Positions 39,220 to 48,550 are shown, numbered from the stretch's first letter. The stretch is 64,000 nucleotides of DNA from Betaproteobacteria bacterium (GCA_903970165.1 CAJCHZ010000006.1:54267-118266), one strand, 5' to 3'. The notes: generated from the letters alone by a model not told the origin. Numbers and translations: made by a program.

Positions 39220-39525
39220 CTAGTTGGCCGGGACTTCCAGCGGCCGCACGTCACGCGCAACCTTAACCGCGATTTCGTCCTCCGCAACTTCCAGGTCATA
39301 ACGAGTCTGAAGATTCATCCAAAAGACCGGCGCATTATTGAAATAGCGCGCGAAGCGTAGTGCGGTGTCTGCCGTGATTCCCCGCCGCTCGTGGACAATA
39401 TCGGCTATCCGCGTCACGGGGACTCGAAGGTCCATCGCCATCCGGTTCATGCTCAGCTTCAGAGGAACCATGAACTCCTCACGCAGGATCTCGCCCGGGT
39501 GTATTGGTTTGATTTTCTTCATCAT
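39220..39525 (-). CDS. higA: HigA-family antitoxin
   Basis: A 101-residue XRE/HigA helix-turn-helix protein: IHPGEILREEFMVPLKLSMNRMA, RIADIVHERRGITADTALRFARYF and WMNLQTRYDLEVAE are the standard family blocks. It neutralises HigB and represses the operon. The toxin gene comes first, 9 bp upstream, the usual higBA order. Confidence 0.93.
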   Translation of the reverse strand: MMKKIKPIHPGEILREEFMVPLKLSMNRMAMDLRVPVTRIADIVHERRGITADTALRFARYFNNAPVFWMNLQTRYDLEVAEDEIAVKVARDVRPLEVPAN

Positions 39526-39534
39526 TGAATTCTC

Positions 39535-39846
39535 CTAGTGGTAATCGACGATTTCAACGTCGCAGGCGTGACCCTGTAGCCAGACAAAACAAAGACGCCA
39601 CTGATCGTTTATGCGAATGCTGTGTTGTCCCTTTCGCTCGCCCTTCAGTGCCTCCAGCCTGTTTCCAGGTAGAGTCGCAAGTGTCCTAATGTCCGGAGCA
39701 GCATCCAACAGATCCAGCTTCCGCAGGGCTTGCCGCTCAATAGCTTTGAACCGGAGCACTGTCTCACGGTGGAAAAGCTGTTCAGCGTCCGCGTTGCGAA
39801 AGGTAGGCCATACTGGTCTACGGTAAACGTCAATCAGTATACTCAA
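39535..39846 (-). CDS. higB: HigB/RelE-family toxin
   Basis: A 103-residue RelE-fold mRNA interferase: TFRNADAEQLFHRETVLRFKAIERQALRKLDLLDAA, LEALKGERKGQHSIRINDQWRLCFVW and VEIVDYH at the C-terminus. The Arg and His residues of the RIN..WR and DYH blocks are those expected at the active site. The first 13 residues are longer than usual and a start slightly downstream is possible. It is divergent from the aminotransferase gene. Confidence 0.93.
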   Translation of the reverse strand: MSILIDVYRRPVWPTFRNADAEQLFHRETVLRFKAIERQALRKLDLLDAAPDIRTLATLPGNRLEALKGERKGQHSIRINDQWRLCFVWLQGHACDVEIVDYH

Positions 39847-39922
39847 AACGTCGGCTATCGGCTTGCCGCGCGTTTCAGCGCGTCGTACACTCGGACGGAC
39901 TCAAAACGCCAAGGAAACGCAA

Positions 39923-41248
39923 ATGACCACGCCCGGAAATCCCGCCGCCTCAACGATGTCGCGCAGCGAAGAAGCTGTCGCCAAGCACAAAAGATACATC
40001 TGGCCATCGGTCACGAACTACTACCAGCACCCGCTGGTCGCCGACCGCGCCGAAATGCAGCACGTTTGGGACGTCGAGGGGCGCAAGTACCTCGATTTTT
40101 TCGGCGGCATTCTTACGGTCTCCGTCGGCCACTGTAATCCTAAAGTCACGAGCAAAATCAACGCCCAAGTCAACCGGCTACAGCACCTGTCAACACTCTT
40201 TCCGAACGAGCAAATCGTCGCGCTCGCCGAAAAAATCGCGCAAATCACGCCGGGCAATCTGTCGTCGAGCTTTTTCACCAGTTCCGGCAGCGAAGCCAAT
40301 GAAGCCGCCATCCTGATCGCGCGTATGGCCACGGGGAGCTTCGACCTAGTCGCCTTGCGGCACGCCTATTCCGGCGGCTCATCAATGATGAAAGCCGTCA
40401 CGGCTCACGCGCCCTATCGCAAAGCGAGTATTGTCAGCCAGGGCATCTCGCATGCCATCAATCCCTACTGCTATCGCTGCCCGCTGCACCTGAAATATCC
40501 GGAATGCGAAGTGGCTTGCGCCGGCGACGTGGAAAATCTCATTCAGACCGGCACCAGCGGCAGTATCGCTGCGTTCATCGCTGAGCCGATCCAGGGTGTC
40601 GGCGGCTTCATCACACCCCCCAAGGAATATTTCAAGATCGTCTTCAACACCGTAAAGAAATATGGCGGCCTTTTCATCTCGGACGAAGTGCAAACTGGGT
40701 GGGGCCGCACCGGCAAAAAATGGTTCGGCATCGAAAAGTGGGAAGTGACGCCAGACATCATGACGAGCGCCAAAGGCATGGCCAATGGCGTTCCGGTCGG
40801 CTTGACAGTCACGACGCCGGAAATCTCCGCCGGGTTCCAAGGCCTGAATATTTCGACGTTCGGCGGCAATCCAGTGACAAGCGTAGCGGCCCGCGCCACC
40901 ATCGAGCTCATCGAGGAAGAAAATCTCCTAGAAAACGCCGAAAGAGTCGGGACCTATTTCCGTGGGAAGCTCGAAGAGTTGCAAGCCAAGTATCCGTTGA
41001 TCGGCGACGTTCGCGGCATGGGCCTCATGCAAGCGCTCGAATTGGTGAAAGACCGCAAGACCAAGGAGCCCGCGCCCGCAGCCACAACACAAGTCCTCGA
41101 GCTAGCCCGCGCCAACGGCCTCCTGATCGGTAAAGGCGGCCTCTCGGGCAACGTAATACGCCTCGCCCCCATGCTCAACACCACCAAACCAGACGTCGAC
41201 GAAGCCATCCGCCTCCTCGACAAATCTTTCAGCGAAGTTCCCAATTGA
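39923..41248 (+). CDS. class III PLP aminotransferase (alanine-glyoxylate / GABA aminotransferase-like)
   Basis: A 441-residue PLP enzyme. SSGSEANEAAILIAR binds the cofactor phosphate, AEPIQGVGGF and ISDEVQTGWGRTG surround the ring-binding Asp, and the catalytic Lys is in MTSAKGMANGVP. It most resembles the AGXT2-like group that moves amino groups from alanine or beta-amino acids to glyoxylate or pyruvate. The ATG at 39923 follows AAGGAAA. Its stop overlaps or abuts the next small gene. Confidence 0.9.
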   Translation: MTTPGNPAASTMSRSEEAVAKHKRYIWPSVTNYYQHPLVADRAEMQHVWDVEGRKYLDFFGGILTVSVGHCNPKVTSKINAQVNRLQHLSTLFPNEQIVALAEKIAQITPGNLSSSFFTSSGSEANEAAILIARMATGSFDLVALRHAYSGGSSMMKAVTAHAPYRKASIVSQGISHAINPYCYRCPLHLKYPECEVACAGDVENLIQTGTSGSIAAFIAEPIQGVGGFITPPKEYFKIVFNTVKKYGGLFISDEVQTGWGRTGKKWFGIEKWEVTPDIMTSAKGMANGVPVGLTVTTPEISAGFQGLNISTFGGNPVTSVAARATIELIEEENLLENAERVGTYFRGKLEELQAKYPLIGDVRGMGLMQALELVKDRKTKEPAPAATTQVLELARANGLLIGKGGLSGNVIRLAPMLNTTKPDVDEAIRLLDKSFSEVPN

Positions 41249-41256
41249 ACCTGCAA

Positions 41257-41685
41257 ATGCGTTCCACTATCGCTTCCGCTCTCATTGTTTTGTGGGCGCT
41301 GCCTCAAACGGCTCCAGTGGATAAGAAACCACTTTGGAAGCCGGTCGATTTTGCGATCCTGCGCTTCAACGACGAGGCGCCAAAAGACTGGAACATCTAT
41401 CACACCGAAAAACGGGGCCTGGTTTTGCTAAAACTTTGGAAGCGCTACCTCTTTCTCGACTTGAAAGAACAAGAAGTCTACGAAATCGATCCGGAAACGG
41501 TGAAGCCGCAAGGCGACAACGTCGAATGGTCGATGACAGACATACCGAAGGATCCGCTCGAAATCTCCGAATGGAAAACAAGAGATGTCGGTTCCGTCCG
41601 CCGAGTCCGCTTCCGCTTCGGCAAAACGGGCCACTTCCTGGAGATGCAGATCCCGTTGAAAATCAACGGGAAGCCGTGGTTTTGA
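41257..41685 (+). CDS. hypothetical secreted protein
   Basis: About 142 residues with a signal-like start (MRSTIASALIVLWALPQTAP) and a mixed alpha/beta body rich in Lys and Trp (VDFAILRFNDEAPKDWNIYH). I recognise no family. It follows the aminotransferase immediately; a TTG at 41245 would overlap that gene's stop by four bases, an alternative coupled start. Confidence 0.6.
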   Translation: MRSTIASALIVLWALPQTAPVDKKPLWKPVDFAILRFNDEAPKDWNIYHTEKRGLVLLKLWKRYLFLDLKEQEVYEIDPETVKPQGDNVEWSMTDIPKDPLEISEWKTRDVGSVRRVRFRFGKTGHFLEMQIPLKINGKPWF

Positions 41686-41728
41686 AGCGCGATGGAAAAC
41701 CGCAACCGAAACTGCCGTTGAAACTGTG

Positions 41729-41756
41729 CAGGGGCGGGGCTTGAAGCCCGCCCCTC
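41729..41756 (+). repeat. REP-like palindrome, GGGCTTGAAGCCC family
   Basis: GGGGCGGGGCTTGAAGCCCG followed by CCCCT forms a strong hairpin in the gap between convergent genes (stop at 41685 and the gene ending at 41790). It may act as a bidirectional terminator. It resembles the other palindromic elements in form but differs in sequence. Confidence 0.6.
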
Positions 41757-41789
41757 TATCCGTGCGGCAATCCGCAATCAAATCCGCCA

Positions 41790-42383
41790 TCACCGCCGGT
41801 AAATCCCGTAATACCACGGAATCCCAAGCGCCCCCGGTTCCACTGCCACCACGGTCGTATCCCCATCCTGAAACCGGTCAAAATCATCCGCATCCACGGC
41901 CAAACGTTCCACATGCTGACCCGGCCTCCACGAATGCACCAGCAATCGCCGGCTTCCGCGCACAATCCCTTTCATATTAAATTTGCTCTCGACCGTCGTC
42001 GGGTAGTACGCCAGATTCTTCTGCGAATCGAGCCGCCCATTCACAAAAAGCGTCGCAGCCAGAATCCACGGTAGCGGAATAAATCCCGAATAAACTCTCT
42101 TCAGTACTTCGATCTCCTTGTGCCGCCGCGCGCGGTTCTCCAAAATCACCGCAATCGTCAGCGCCAGAAAAAAGAGCAACCCAAAAAACACCAGCATCAA
42201 ATCCAAATCCAGCGGTGGGTAAATCTGGCTCACATAAGGAAAAGCCAGCGACCCCACCAGGAAGATCGCCGTCCGTGACACCAGCCGCCGCCGGTACACC
42301 AACTCCGCCGCGCGTGATGTCAACCCGCAGGACGGGCACTGGTCCGCAGTCCGCGGCGAGCCGCAATCAAGGCATCTGGTCAT
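41790..42383 (-). CDS. zinc-ribbon membrane protein, unknown function
   Basis: A 197-residue protein. A Cys4 zinc ribbon (CLDCGS...CPSCG) occupies residues 4-19. Two to three membrane helices follow (about 36-75 and 100-112). The C-terminal half is a soluble domain (LLVHSWRPGQHVERLAVDADDFDRFQDGD). No known family is recognised. The start at 42383 puts the zinc ribbon at the N-terminus; a longer frame is Arg-rich. Confidence 0.65.
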   Translation of the reverse strand: MTRCLDCGSPRTADQCPSCGLTSRAAELVYRRRLVSRTAIFLVGSLAFPYVSQIYPPLDLDLMLVFFGLLFFLALTIAVILENRARRHKEIEVLKRVYSGFIPLPWILAATLFVNGRLDSQKNLAYYPTTVESKFNMKGIVRGSRRLLVHSWRPGQHVERLAVDADDFDRFQDGDTTVVAVEPGALGIPWYYGIYRR

Positions 42384-42509
42384 CGAATCCCAAGCACTGT
42401 TCCAAACGGCGCTGCCAATGGCAATCCCTTGCCGTCGCAAACCGCGGGCAACTCGGCGCAGATGCTGCCAAAAAAAACCGTGCCGCGGCAAGCATAGTAT
42501 AAGACGACC

Positions 42510-42848
42510 TTAGGAACCTGTGTTGGTGAGAGAAGCCAGAAGATCCCGATAGCGTTGTTCGTGCTGCTGTTCGGAAAGGGTTACGGAAACGCCCATGCCG
42601 CGCCCCGGCTCGATGCGCTTCACGAAACAATCCACTTTGACGGGCCGGTCCAGCGCCAGGCGCGCCGTAAACCCCGCGCCAACCCACAACGGATCCGGAG
42701 ATTCGATGAACATGCCATTGACGCTGACGTCGCGCGTGCTGGCTTTCAGGACCGCCGAGCCCCATTCGATCTCGAGGTCGGCACGAAACGAATAGCGTTG
42801 CGCCCACCGGCGCTCGTTGCGCCGGACCGTTTGGTCCCCATTGCCCAT
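42510..42848 (-). CDS. PilZ-domain protein (c-di-GMP effector candidate)
   Basis: A 112-residue single PilZ domain: RRNERRWAQRYSF carries the N-terminal basic RxxxR-like c-di-GMP motif and TRDVSVNGMFIES matches the second (D/N)xSxxG motif. It probably binds cyclic di-GMP and alters motility, secretion or exopolysaccharide. The start at 42848 (MGNGDQTV) is preferred; the upstream frame is not conserved-looking. Confidence 0.8.
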   Translation of the reverse strand: MGNGDQTVRRNERRWAQRYSFRADLEIEWGSAVLKASTRDVSVNGMFIESPDPLWVGAGFTARLALDRPVKVDCFVKRIEPGRGMGVSVTLSEQQHEQRYRDLLASLTNTGS

Positions 42849-43055
42849 AGACCTGGTGAACCCCCATGCCAAGGAACCCAAGCTCCGGCGCAGGGCGATC
42901 TCGCCGTTCCAAGGCTTCAAGCATACGCCTTCTAAGAGCACTCCTTTACGACGCCGAAGTACAGTGTTTTGTTCCCGGCAATGCAGCCGCCCTTCCACTC
43001 TTCCAGAAGTGGCTCAACCGAAAATCGCACCTGCGTATGGCTCGAAAGGCACTTC

Positions 43056-43883
43056 TTATTCCTGATTGGACGCGGCGGGCGGGCTTTGGGCGTCGTCCCC
43101 CTGATGGGATTTTTCGCCCTTGCGGAGTCGCCTCTCAACTTCCGCTTCAAGATATTTGCGCAGACTTTCCCCAACAATCCCCGGTGCAGCTAATTCCCGC
43201 AAATCGGAAAGAGTCAACTCCGGCAGATAGCTGAGAATTGTGGCCAGCGGCGACGCGGGATGCCGCACCATCGCCAGCCGCACGTTGTATGTGATCGACC
43301 ATTTGCGATGCTGTCCAATAGCCCCCACTACGCCCAAGGGGAGCTTTTCCCGCGAAAGCACTTTCAAAACCTGCGCCTCGGTCAAATAGGCATTGTCCAA
43401 AACAATCGGCACAATTTGCGCGTGACCATCCGCCAGAAGCGCTCCCGCCAATCGCGCCGGCCCTCGCCGCCCCAGCGTAATTTTTTGCCCAAGCGGAAGC
43501 TGCGGCAGCCGCGAAATCAGCTGATCCTCCGCATTCATCTTCAACTCCGTGGGAATCCCCGGCAGCAACGTCAATTGCACCAGATCCATCAGGTAAAGAT
43601 CACGCAGCAACCGCAGCGTCACCAGCCGCGGCGTCCGCGGATGAAACGCCAGCGCGCGCTTCACGCGATAGCTTTTCAGCAGCGGCTTACGCCGCGCCAC
43701 CTCCTCCAGAATTTCGCCGGGAAGATTCTTTCGTTCAAGAATCATGCACAGCTGCGCTTCATCCAGCGAGGGGTTGTCGAGCAAGGCCAGCAGCACGCCC
43801 GCATCGGGATGATGAACTAAAGCGGCCAGTTCATCGCCGGAGGCAGCTAGCGCACGCTCACGGACTTTTTCTCCGCCTTCCAT
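43056..43883 (-). CDS. HEAT-like helical repeat protein, unknown function
   Basis: A 275-residue all-helical protein built from repeated segments of the type VLLALLDNPSLDEAQLCMIL and EAQVLKVLSREKLPLGVVGAIGQ, with basic RxVxRALAFHPRTP blocks, resembling leucine-rich-variant or HEAT repeats found widely in Acidobacteria. Its ATG starts one base after the stop of the sugar kinase with a GGGGA site inside the kinase end, so it is coupled to it. No function known. Confidence 0.7.
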   Translation of the reverse strand: MEGGEKVRERALAASGDELAALVHHPDAGVLLALLDNPSLDEAQLCMILERKNLPGEILEEVARRKPLLKSYRVKRALAFHPRTPRLVTLRLLRDLYLMDLVQLTLLPGIPTELKMNAEDQLISRLPQLPLGQKITLGRRGPARLAGALLADGHAQIVPIVLDNAYLTEAQVLKVLSREKLPLGVVGAIGQHRKWSITYNVRLAMVRHPASPLATILSYLPELTLSDLRELAAPGIVGESLRKYLEAEVERRLRKGEKSHQGDDAQSPPAASNQE

Positions 43884-43884
43884 C

Positions 43885-44826
43885 TCAGTTCCCCGCCGAA
43901 TCTCCCGAAACAATCAGGCGTAACGCCAGCCGCGCAGCGGCCTCCGCCGGCGGAACGCGCAAAGATCCGATGTCTGCCTCCGGGAAAGCAGCGCGTAACC
44001 TTTCATCGAGCCGCGCTTCCAGGAATTTCGACCGTCCCATCATGCCGCCGGTTTTTGCGAAGACAAATTTTTTCTGGCGCAACTGTAACCGTTCTGCCAA
44101 ATTTTCCGCCAGCGTGGTCAAATCAAGCGCAGCAGCCGCCAAAATCGTTTGCGCGTCGGGGTCAGGTTCATAGAGGTCGGCCAGCGCCGCGACCACCGAA
44201 AACAACCGCGGAAACACTTCGTCGGAAGCCGCCTGCGCCCGCGCTTTCACTTCCTGCCAGCCCCCGCAGCCAAGCTCGCGCAAAAGCCTTTGCCCCAAAG
44301 CCGAATCCTCCCCGGTCCGATCATTCGTATGCATCGCCGTCAAAACCGCCCGCCGCCCGATATCGTAAGCGCTTCCCTCATCTCCAATCTGCGATCCGTA
44401 TCCGCCCGCTCGCGCCGTTGTGCCGGCCATGTTTCGCCCAACAGCAAACGACCCCGTCCCCGCAAGCAAAACGATCACCGGGCCATCGCCCGCCGCTGCA
44501 AGAGTTACGTCCAGGTCCGTACAAATTTCTATCTTTGACTGGGTAAATTCCGCCGCCAGAAGCGACCGTATTTTTTCCGCCGACTCCGGTGGACCGGCTC
44601 CTGCAAGCCCAGCGCAAAGCGCCGCAATCGGCAAATCAGCCGGCATTCTAGCTTGCGCGACCGCCTGCTTCGCCGCCTCGCGAACCGCCGATAGCGCCGC
44701 GCCAAATCCCACGCGTAGCGGATTCGATGGCCCACCCTGCGACCGCGCCTTCACCGTGCCGGCCTCATCCATCAAAACGCAGTCCGTCTTCGTCCCGCCG
44801 CCATCAAAACCAAACACAAATCTCAT
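43885..44826 (-). CDS. BadF/BadG-family sugar kinase (GlcNAc / MurNAc kinase candidate)
   Basis: A 313-residue ASKHA kinase. Phosphate-1 motif is FGFDGGGTKTDCVLMD, phosphate-2 is VIVLLAGTGSFAVG, and GGYGSQIGDEGSAYDIGRRAV is the family core. Relatives phosphorylate N-acetylglucosamine or, in MurK, both GlcNAc and MurNAc at C6. With NamZ, NagZ and MurQ nearby, a cell-wall sugar is the best guess. It is first in a two-gene minus-strand operon and divergent from the Na+ symporter. The start at 44826 gives the normal N-terminus. Confidence 0.82.
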   Translation of the reverse strand: MRFVFGFDGGGTKTDCVLMDEAGTVKARSQGGPSNPLRVGFGAALSAVREAAKQAVAQARMPADLPIAALCAGLAGAGPPESAEKIRSLLAAEFTQSKIEICTDLDVTLAAAGDGPVIVLLAGTGSFAVGRNMAGTTARAGGYGSQIGDEGSAYDIGRRAVLTAMHTNDRTGEDSALGQRLLRELGCGGWQEVKARAQAASDEVFPRLFSVVAALADLYEPDPDAQTILAAAALDLTTLAENLAERLQLRQKKFVFAKTGGMMGRSKFLEARLDERLRAAFPEADIGSLRVPPAEAAARLALRLIVSGDSAGN

Positions 44827-44888
44827 ACAAAAAGCATAAGCGAGAACGCACCCCAATGCATTCGCGGAACAACACCTCGTGCGCTAAG

Positions 44889-44932
44889 CGTAGTGGCGAA
44901 CCTTTAGGTTCGTCACTTAGGGTGGTCACTAC
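44889..44932. repeat. REP-like palindrome, GTAGTGGCG family, copy 1
   Basis: GTAGTGGCGAACCTTTAGGT followed by TCGTCAC, then a spaced CACTAC closing the outer pair. An inverted relative occurs at 61992-62015. Lies in the 189-bp divergent region between the kinase and the symporter genes. Confidence 0.65.
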
Positions 44933-45015
44933 GCATTCCTTGACCTTCCCACCACGTCCCACTATCCTCGTCGCACTTTTCCGCAGCACAAAATCGTGCC
45001 GCGGAAAAACACAAG

Positions 45016-46458
45016 ATGCGCATTCACCCACTCGACCTGGCAATCGTCATCGCCTATCTACTGGCCGTCACCGCGCTGGGCATGCGTTTCCGCCGCAAGA
45101 AAACCGACCTAGCCAGGACCGACCGCGAAACGGCCAGCCTCGATTATTTCCTCGGCGGGCGCACGGCCCCGTGGTGGGCCCTGGCTCTTTCCATCGTTGC
45201 CACGGAAACCTCCACGCTCACGATCATCGGCACGCCTGCTATCGCGTACGCCGGGAACCTCACCTTCGTCCAACTGGTCATCGGCTATTTGATTGGCCGC
45301 ATTTTAATCGTGATCATTCTTCTTCCCGGTTATTTTCGCGGACAGTTCCTGACCGCTTACGCGCTTATCGAAAAACGCTTTGGCGAAAAAATGCGCGCGG
45401 TAGCGGCCAGCACCTTCCTCATCACGCGCGCTATTGCAGAAGGCGTACGTGTTTCAGCCATCGCGCTCGTCGTCAGCGTTGTCCTCGGCACCTCCGAGCG
45501 GCTCGCCGTCATCATCGTCATCGCGCTCACCATCCTTTACACTTTCGAAGGCGGCATGAAAGCCGTCATCTGGACCGACGTCGCCCAACTCCTCCTTTAC
45601 ATGACGGGCAGCGCCGTCACCTTCTGGGTCCTGCTGCACAAAATTCCTGGCGGCTGGACTGAAATCACGCAAGTTGCCGCCAGCGCAGGTCATAAACTGC
45701 AAGTCTTCGATTTTTCCTGGAATCTCGCCACAAAGTACACTTTCTGGTCCGGCCTCATCGGCGGCGCCTTCTTAACCATGGCCAGCCACGGCACAGACCA
45801 GACCATCGTCCAACGCCTTCTCGCGGCAAAAAACGAAAAAGACAGCCGACGCGCGCTCCTGACCAGCGGCGTAATCGTTCTCGTACAATTCACCATTTTT
45901 CTGTTAATCGGCGTTCTACTTTACGTCTTCGCGCAGCATGCGCCGCTCCTCGCCTCAGGCGAGCGCGCCGATCGCATTCTCCCGCTCTTTCTCGTCCGCG
46001 AAATGCCCACAGGCTTGGCAGGACTGCTCCTCGCCTCGATCGTCGCGGTAGCCATGTCGAACGCGAGCGGCTCGCTCAATTCCCTGGCTGCGAGCAGCGT
46101 CCTCGATTTTGCAAAATTGCGCGGCCGCTCCGCGGATTCCGCACAATTCCTCCGCCTCTCGCGCCGCATGACATTAGTGTGGGGCGCGGTCCTGATGGCC
46201 TTCGGCATGGTGAGCTGGGGACCCCTTCTGGAGACGGGATTAACGGTAGCTTCTCTGCCGTTCGGCAGCCTCCTAGGTCTTTTTCTCCTGGGCACACTAA
46301 ATCGCAGAGCGACCGCTGCAGGCGCGCTGACGGGCATGTTCGCTGGTCTCGCAACGATTCTCGCCGTTTGGCTCTATACGCCGACAGCTTACACGTGGTA
46401 CGTCTTGATCGGCTCGACCATAACTTTCGTCGTTGGTGCCATCGCGAGCGAATTGTAA
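45016..46458 (+). CDS. sodium:solute symporter (SSS family)
   Basis: A 480-residue transporter with about 13 helices. Family blocks are DYFLGGRTAPWWALALSIVATETSTLTIIGTPA, the Na-binding region near ASIVAVAMSNASGSLNSLAAS, and YTFEGGMKAVIWTDVAQ. It imports an organic solute with sodium. Substrate specificity is not readable; proximity to sugar kinase and wall-sugar genes makes an amino sugar or muropeptide product a reasonable guess. The APC permease follows 17 bp later, likely in one operon with lepB. Confidence 0.9.
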   Translation: MRIHPLDLAIVIAYLLAVTALGMRFRRKKTDLARTDRETASLDYFLGGRTAPWWALALSIVATETSTLTIIGTPAIAYAGNLTFVQLVIGYLIGRILIVIILLPGYFRGQFLTAYALIEKRFGEKMRAVAASTFLITRAIAEGVRVSAIALVVSVVLGTSERLAVIIVIALTILYTFEGGMKAVIWTDVAQLLLYMTGSAVTFWVLLHKIPGGWTEITQVAASAGHKLQVFDFSWNLATKYTFWSGLIGGAFLTMASHGTDQTIVQRLLAAKNEKDSRRALLTSGVIVLVQFTIFLLIGVLLYVFAQHAPLLASGERADRILPLFLVREMPTGLAGLLLASIVAVAMSNASGSLNSLAASSVLDFAKLRGRSADSAQFLRLSRRMTLVWGAVLMAFGMVSWGPLLETGLTVASLPFGSLLGLFLLGTLNRRATAAGALTGMFAGLATILAVWLYTPTAYTWYVLIGSTITFVVGAIASEL

Positions 46459-46475
46459 GGACACCACATATCGTT

Positions 46476-47906
46476 ATGTCCGAAATGCCGGAAAAACGCC
46501 TGGAACTGGTCCGTGGCCTCGGCGCCTGGGCTTCCGGCGCCATCGTCGTCGGCACCATGATCGGCACCGGCATCTTCCTAAAACCGGCTGAAATGGCACG
46601 CGAAGGCCGCTACGTTTCCGTGGTTTTCGCCGCGTGGATTGTCGGCGCCATTCTCTCGCTCTTCGGCGCCTTGTCCTTCGCCGAACTCGGCGCGGCCATC
46701 CCCGAAGCTGGCGGCGAGTATGCCTACCTCCGCCGCGCCTTCGGCCCCGCCGCAGGCTTCCTCTTCGGCTGGATGCACTCCATCGTCGGCCGCCCCAGCT
46801 CGCTCTCCAGCATCGCCGCAGGCCTGATGCGCTTCCTGAGTTTCCTCATCCCCGTTGTAGCCGCCCCGGTCTTCACCCTCCACATCGCCATCCCTGGCCT
46901 TACCACCTGGATCAAGCCCTACGATTTCGTCTTCACCTGGGCTCAACCGCTAGCCGTCCTGTGGATCGTCGGCATGACCGCCATCAACTACCTGGGCGTC
47001 CGCCTTGGCGGCGTCGTCCAGATTTTTCTCACCGCCATAAAAATCACGTCCGTTGTAATCGTCATCGCGGTCGCCTTTTTTTCACCTACTGTCGCGCAAA
47101 CCACTCCCGATCCGATGTGGCCCAGCGCAATAAACGGCGGCGTCCTCAGCGCGTTTCTGGCCGCCCTAGCCGCCGCTCTCTGGGCCTACGATGGCTGGGA
47201 AGATTTAAATCTGGTCGGTTCCGAAGTGGAAAATCCGCAAAAAAATTTCCCCCGCGCCCTAGTCGGCGGAGTCGCGCTGGTCGCGCTCATCTATTTTCTC
47301 TTCAGCGCCGCCTGCCTAAAAGTTTTGCCGTTCAGCGCCGTAGCCGCCTCGCCACACATCGCCTCCGACGTCGTTCAACAAGTCGCCGGCCCCATCGCCG
47401 CCGCCTGGATCACCGTGGCCATGGTCATCAGCGCTCTAGGCTCCATGAACTCCTCCGTCCTCAGCGGCGCGCGCCCCGCCTACGCCATGGCCCGCGACGG
47501 CATCTTCTTCAAAATCGCCGCCGGCGTTCACCCCCAATACCGCACCCCCGCCCGCGCCCTAATTTTCCAATGCGCCCTGGCCAGCCTGATGGCCCTCACA
47601 GGCACCTTCGAAGAACTCACCAATCTCTTCATCTTCGCCGGCTGGATTTTTTACGGTCTAGCGGTCGTCGCTCTCTTCCGCCTCCGCCACACCGAACCCA
47701 ACATGCCCCGCCCCTACCGCTGCTGGGGCTACCCGGTCGTGCCCGGCCTTTTCGTAGCTGGCGCCCTAGCCCTCACCTTCAACATCTGGCTGGAACGCCC
47801 AGGCCGCTCGACCATCGGCCTTCTGTTGATCCTTGCCGGCCTTCCCTTCTATCGCTATTGGAGCAGGAAATTAAAAGCAAATGCCCGAGCTGAATCTCGG
47901 ACTTAA
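46476..47906 (+). CDS. APC-superfamily amino-acid permease
   Basis: A 476-residue permease with about 12 helices. TM1 carries the substrate-binding GTMIGTGIFLKP, TM3 the EAGGEYAYLRRAFG block, and TM6 an interrupted WAYDGWEDLNLVGSEV helix. It would import or exchange amino acids. Near wall-recycling genes it could take up released alanine or glutamate, but this is only inference. The ATG at 46476 was chosen over a far upstream in-frame start inside the symporter. The end overlaps lepB by 26 bp. Confidence 0.9.
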   Translation: MSEMPEKRLELVRGLGAWASGAIVVGTMIGTGIFLKPAEMAREGRYVSVVFAAWIVGAILSLFGALSFAELGAAIPEAGGEYAYLRRAFGPAAGFLFGWMHSIVGRPSSLSSIAAGLMRFLSFLIPVVAAPVFTLHIAIPGLTTWIKPYDFVFTWAQPLAVLWIVGMTAINYLGVRLGGVVQIFLTAIKITSVVIVIAVAFFSPTVAQTTPDPMWPSAINGGVLSAFLAALAAALWAYDGWEDLNLVGSEVENPQKNFPRALVGGVALVALIYFLFSAACLKVLPFSAVAASPHIASDVVQQVAGPIAAAWITVAMVISALGSMNSSVLSGARPAYAMARDGIFFKIAAGVHPQYRTPARALIFQCALASLMALTGTFEELTNLFIFAGWIFYGLAVVALFRLRHTEPNMPRPYRCWGYPVVPGLFVAGALALTFNIWLERPGRSTIGLLLILAGLPFYRYWSRKLKANARAESRT

Positions 47907-48501
47907 ACCACCGCCAACGCAAAGCACTCGCTCTCCGAACCTCTTTCTGAGAGTCCTGATCTGCGCTGGCATTCTGCTGGCCTTGCTGGTTTTCTTTCAT
48001 GTGGCGAAGTTCTTTCTATGGGCAAAATCCTCGAACTTGCACGCGCTTCGCGTTGGAGGCGATTCCATGTGTCCCGCAATCTGTATGGGCGAACGAATCA
48101 TTGCGGGCCTGGATGCATTTGACGTGCGATCTCCGGAACGCGGCGAAGTCATCCTCTTCAACAATGGGGCGAGCAACTCAAAGTTTGTGAAGAGAGTCAT
48201 CGCGGTCGGCGGTGACACCGTGAGTCCCGGACCCAATGGAACCGTTATCGTTAACGGGAGTGAAGTCAGATTCCCCGAGCCCTGCGGGACGTCGGAACGC
48301 GCGAATTACCGCGACACCATTTCATTAACGTTCGAGCCGCAAAAGCTCCCCGAAGGCACCTTCTACGTCATCGGAGACAATCTGAACAACAGTTACGATA
48401 GCCGGCATTTCGGTTTGGTGCGACGGGATCAAGTGCGTGGCAAAGCCCTGTTGATCTACTGGTCTTCGAGCCTCTCTCGCATCGGTTGCAGAATTAAGTA
48501 G
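47881..48501 (+). CDS. lepB: signal peptidase I
   Basis: A 206-residue type I leader peptidase with one N-terminal membrane helix (about 23-45). Catalytic Ser is in GGDSMCP and the general-base Lys in KFVKRVIAVGGD; the C-terminal block is VIGDNLNNSYDSRHFG. It cleaves signal peptides of exported proteins at the outer face of the inner membrane. It starts inside the APC permease gene and converges on the BtuF-like gene. Confidence 0.93.
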   Translation: MPELNLGLKPPPTQSTRSPNLFLRVLICAGILLALLVFFHVAKFFLWAKSSNLHALRVGGDSMCPAICMGERIIAGLDAFDVRSPERGEVILFNNGASNSKFVKRVIAVGGDTVSPGPNGTVIVNGSEVRFPEPCGTSERANYRDTISLTFEPQKLPEGTFYVIGDNLNNSYDSRHFGLVRRDQVRGKALLIYWSSSLSRIGCRIK

Positions 48502-48550
48502 GGGCGAAACTGTTTGTCCGGGAAGTGCACAATCCGTCTTAATTGAACAT

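Noticed and set aside
44727..45662. Plus-strand frame of 311 codons crossing from the sugar kinase into the symporter gene
   Set aside because: It overlaps the kinase and the palindromic repeat and has His/Arg-rich composition; the symporter frame explains the region.
46634..47893. Long open frame of 419 codons overlapping the APC permease gene
   Set aside because: Its product is almost entirely Arg, Pro and His, as expected from a shifted frame over GC-rich DNA; the permease frame has clear membrane helices and family motifs.
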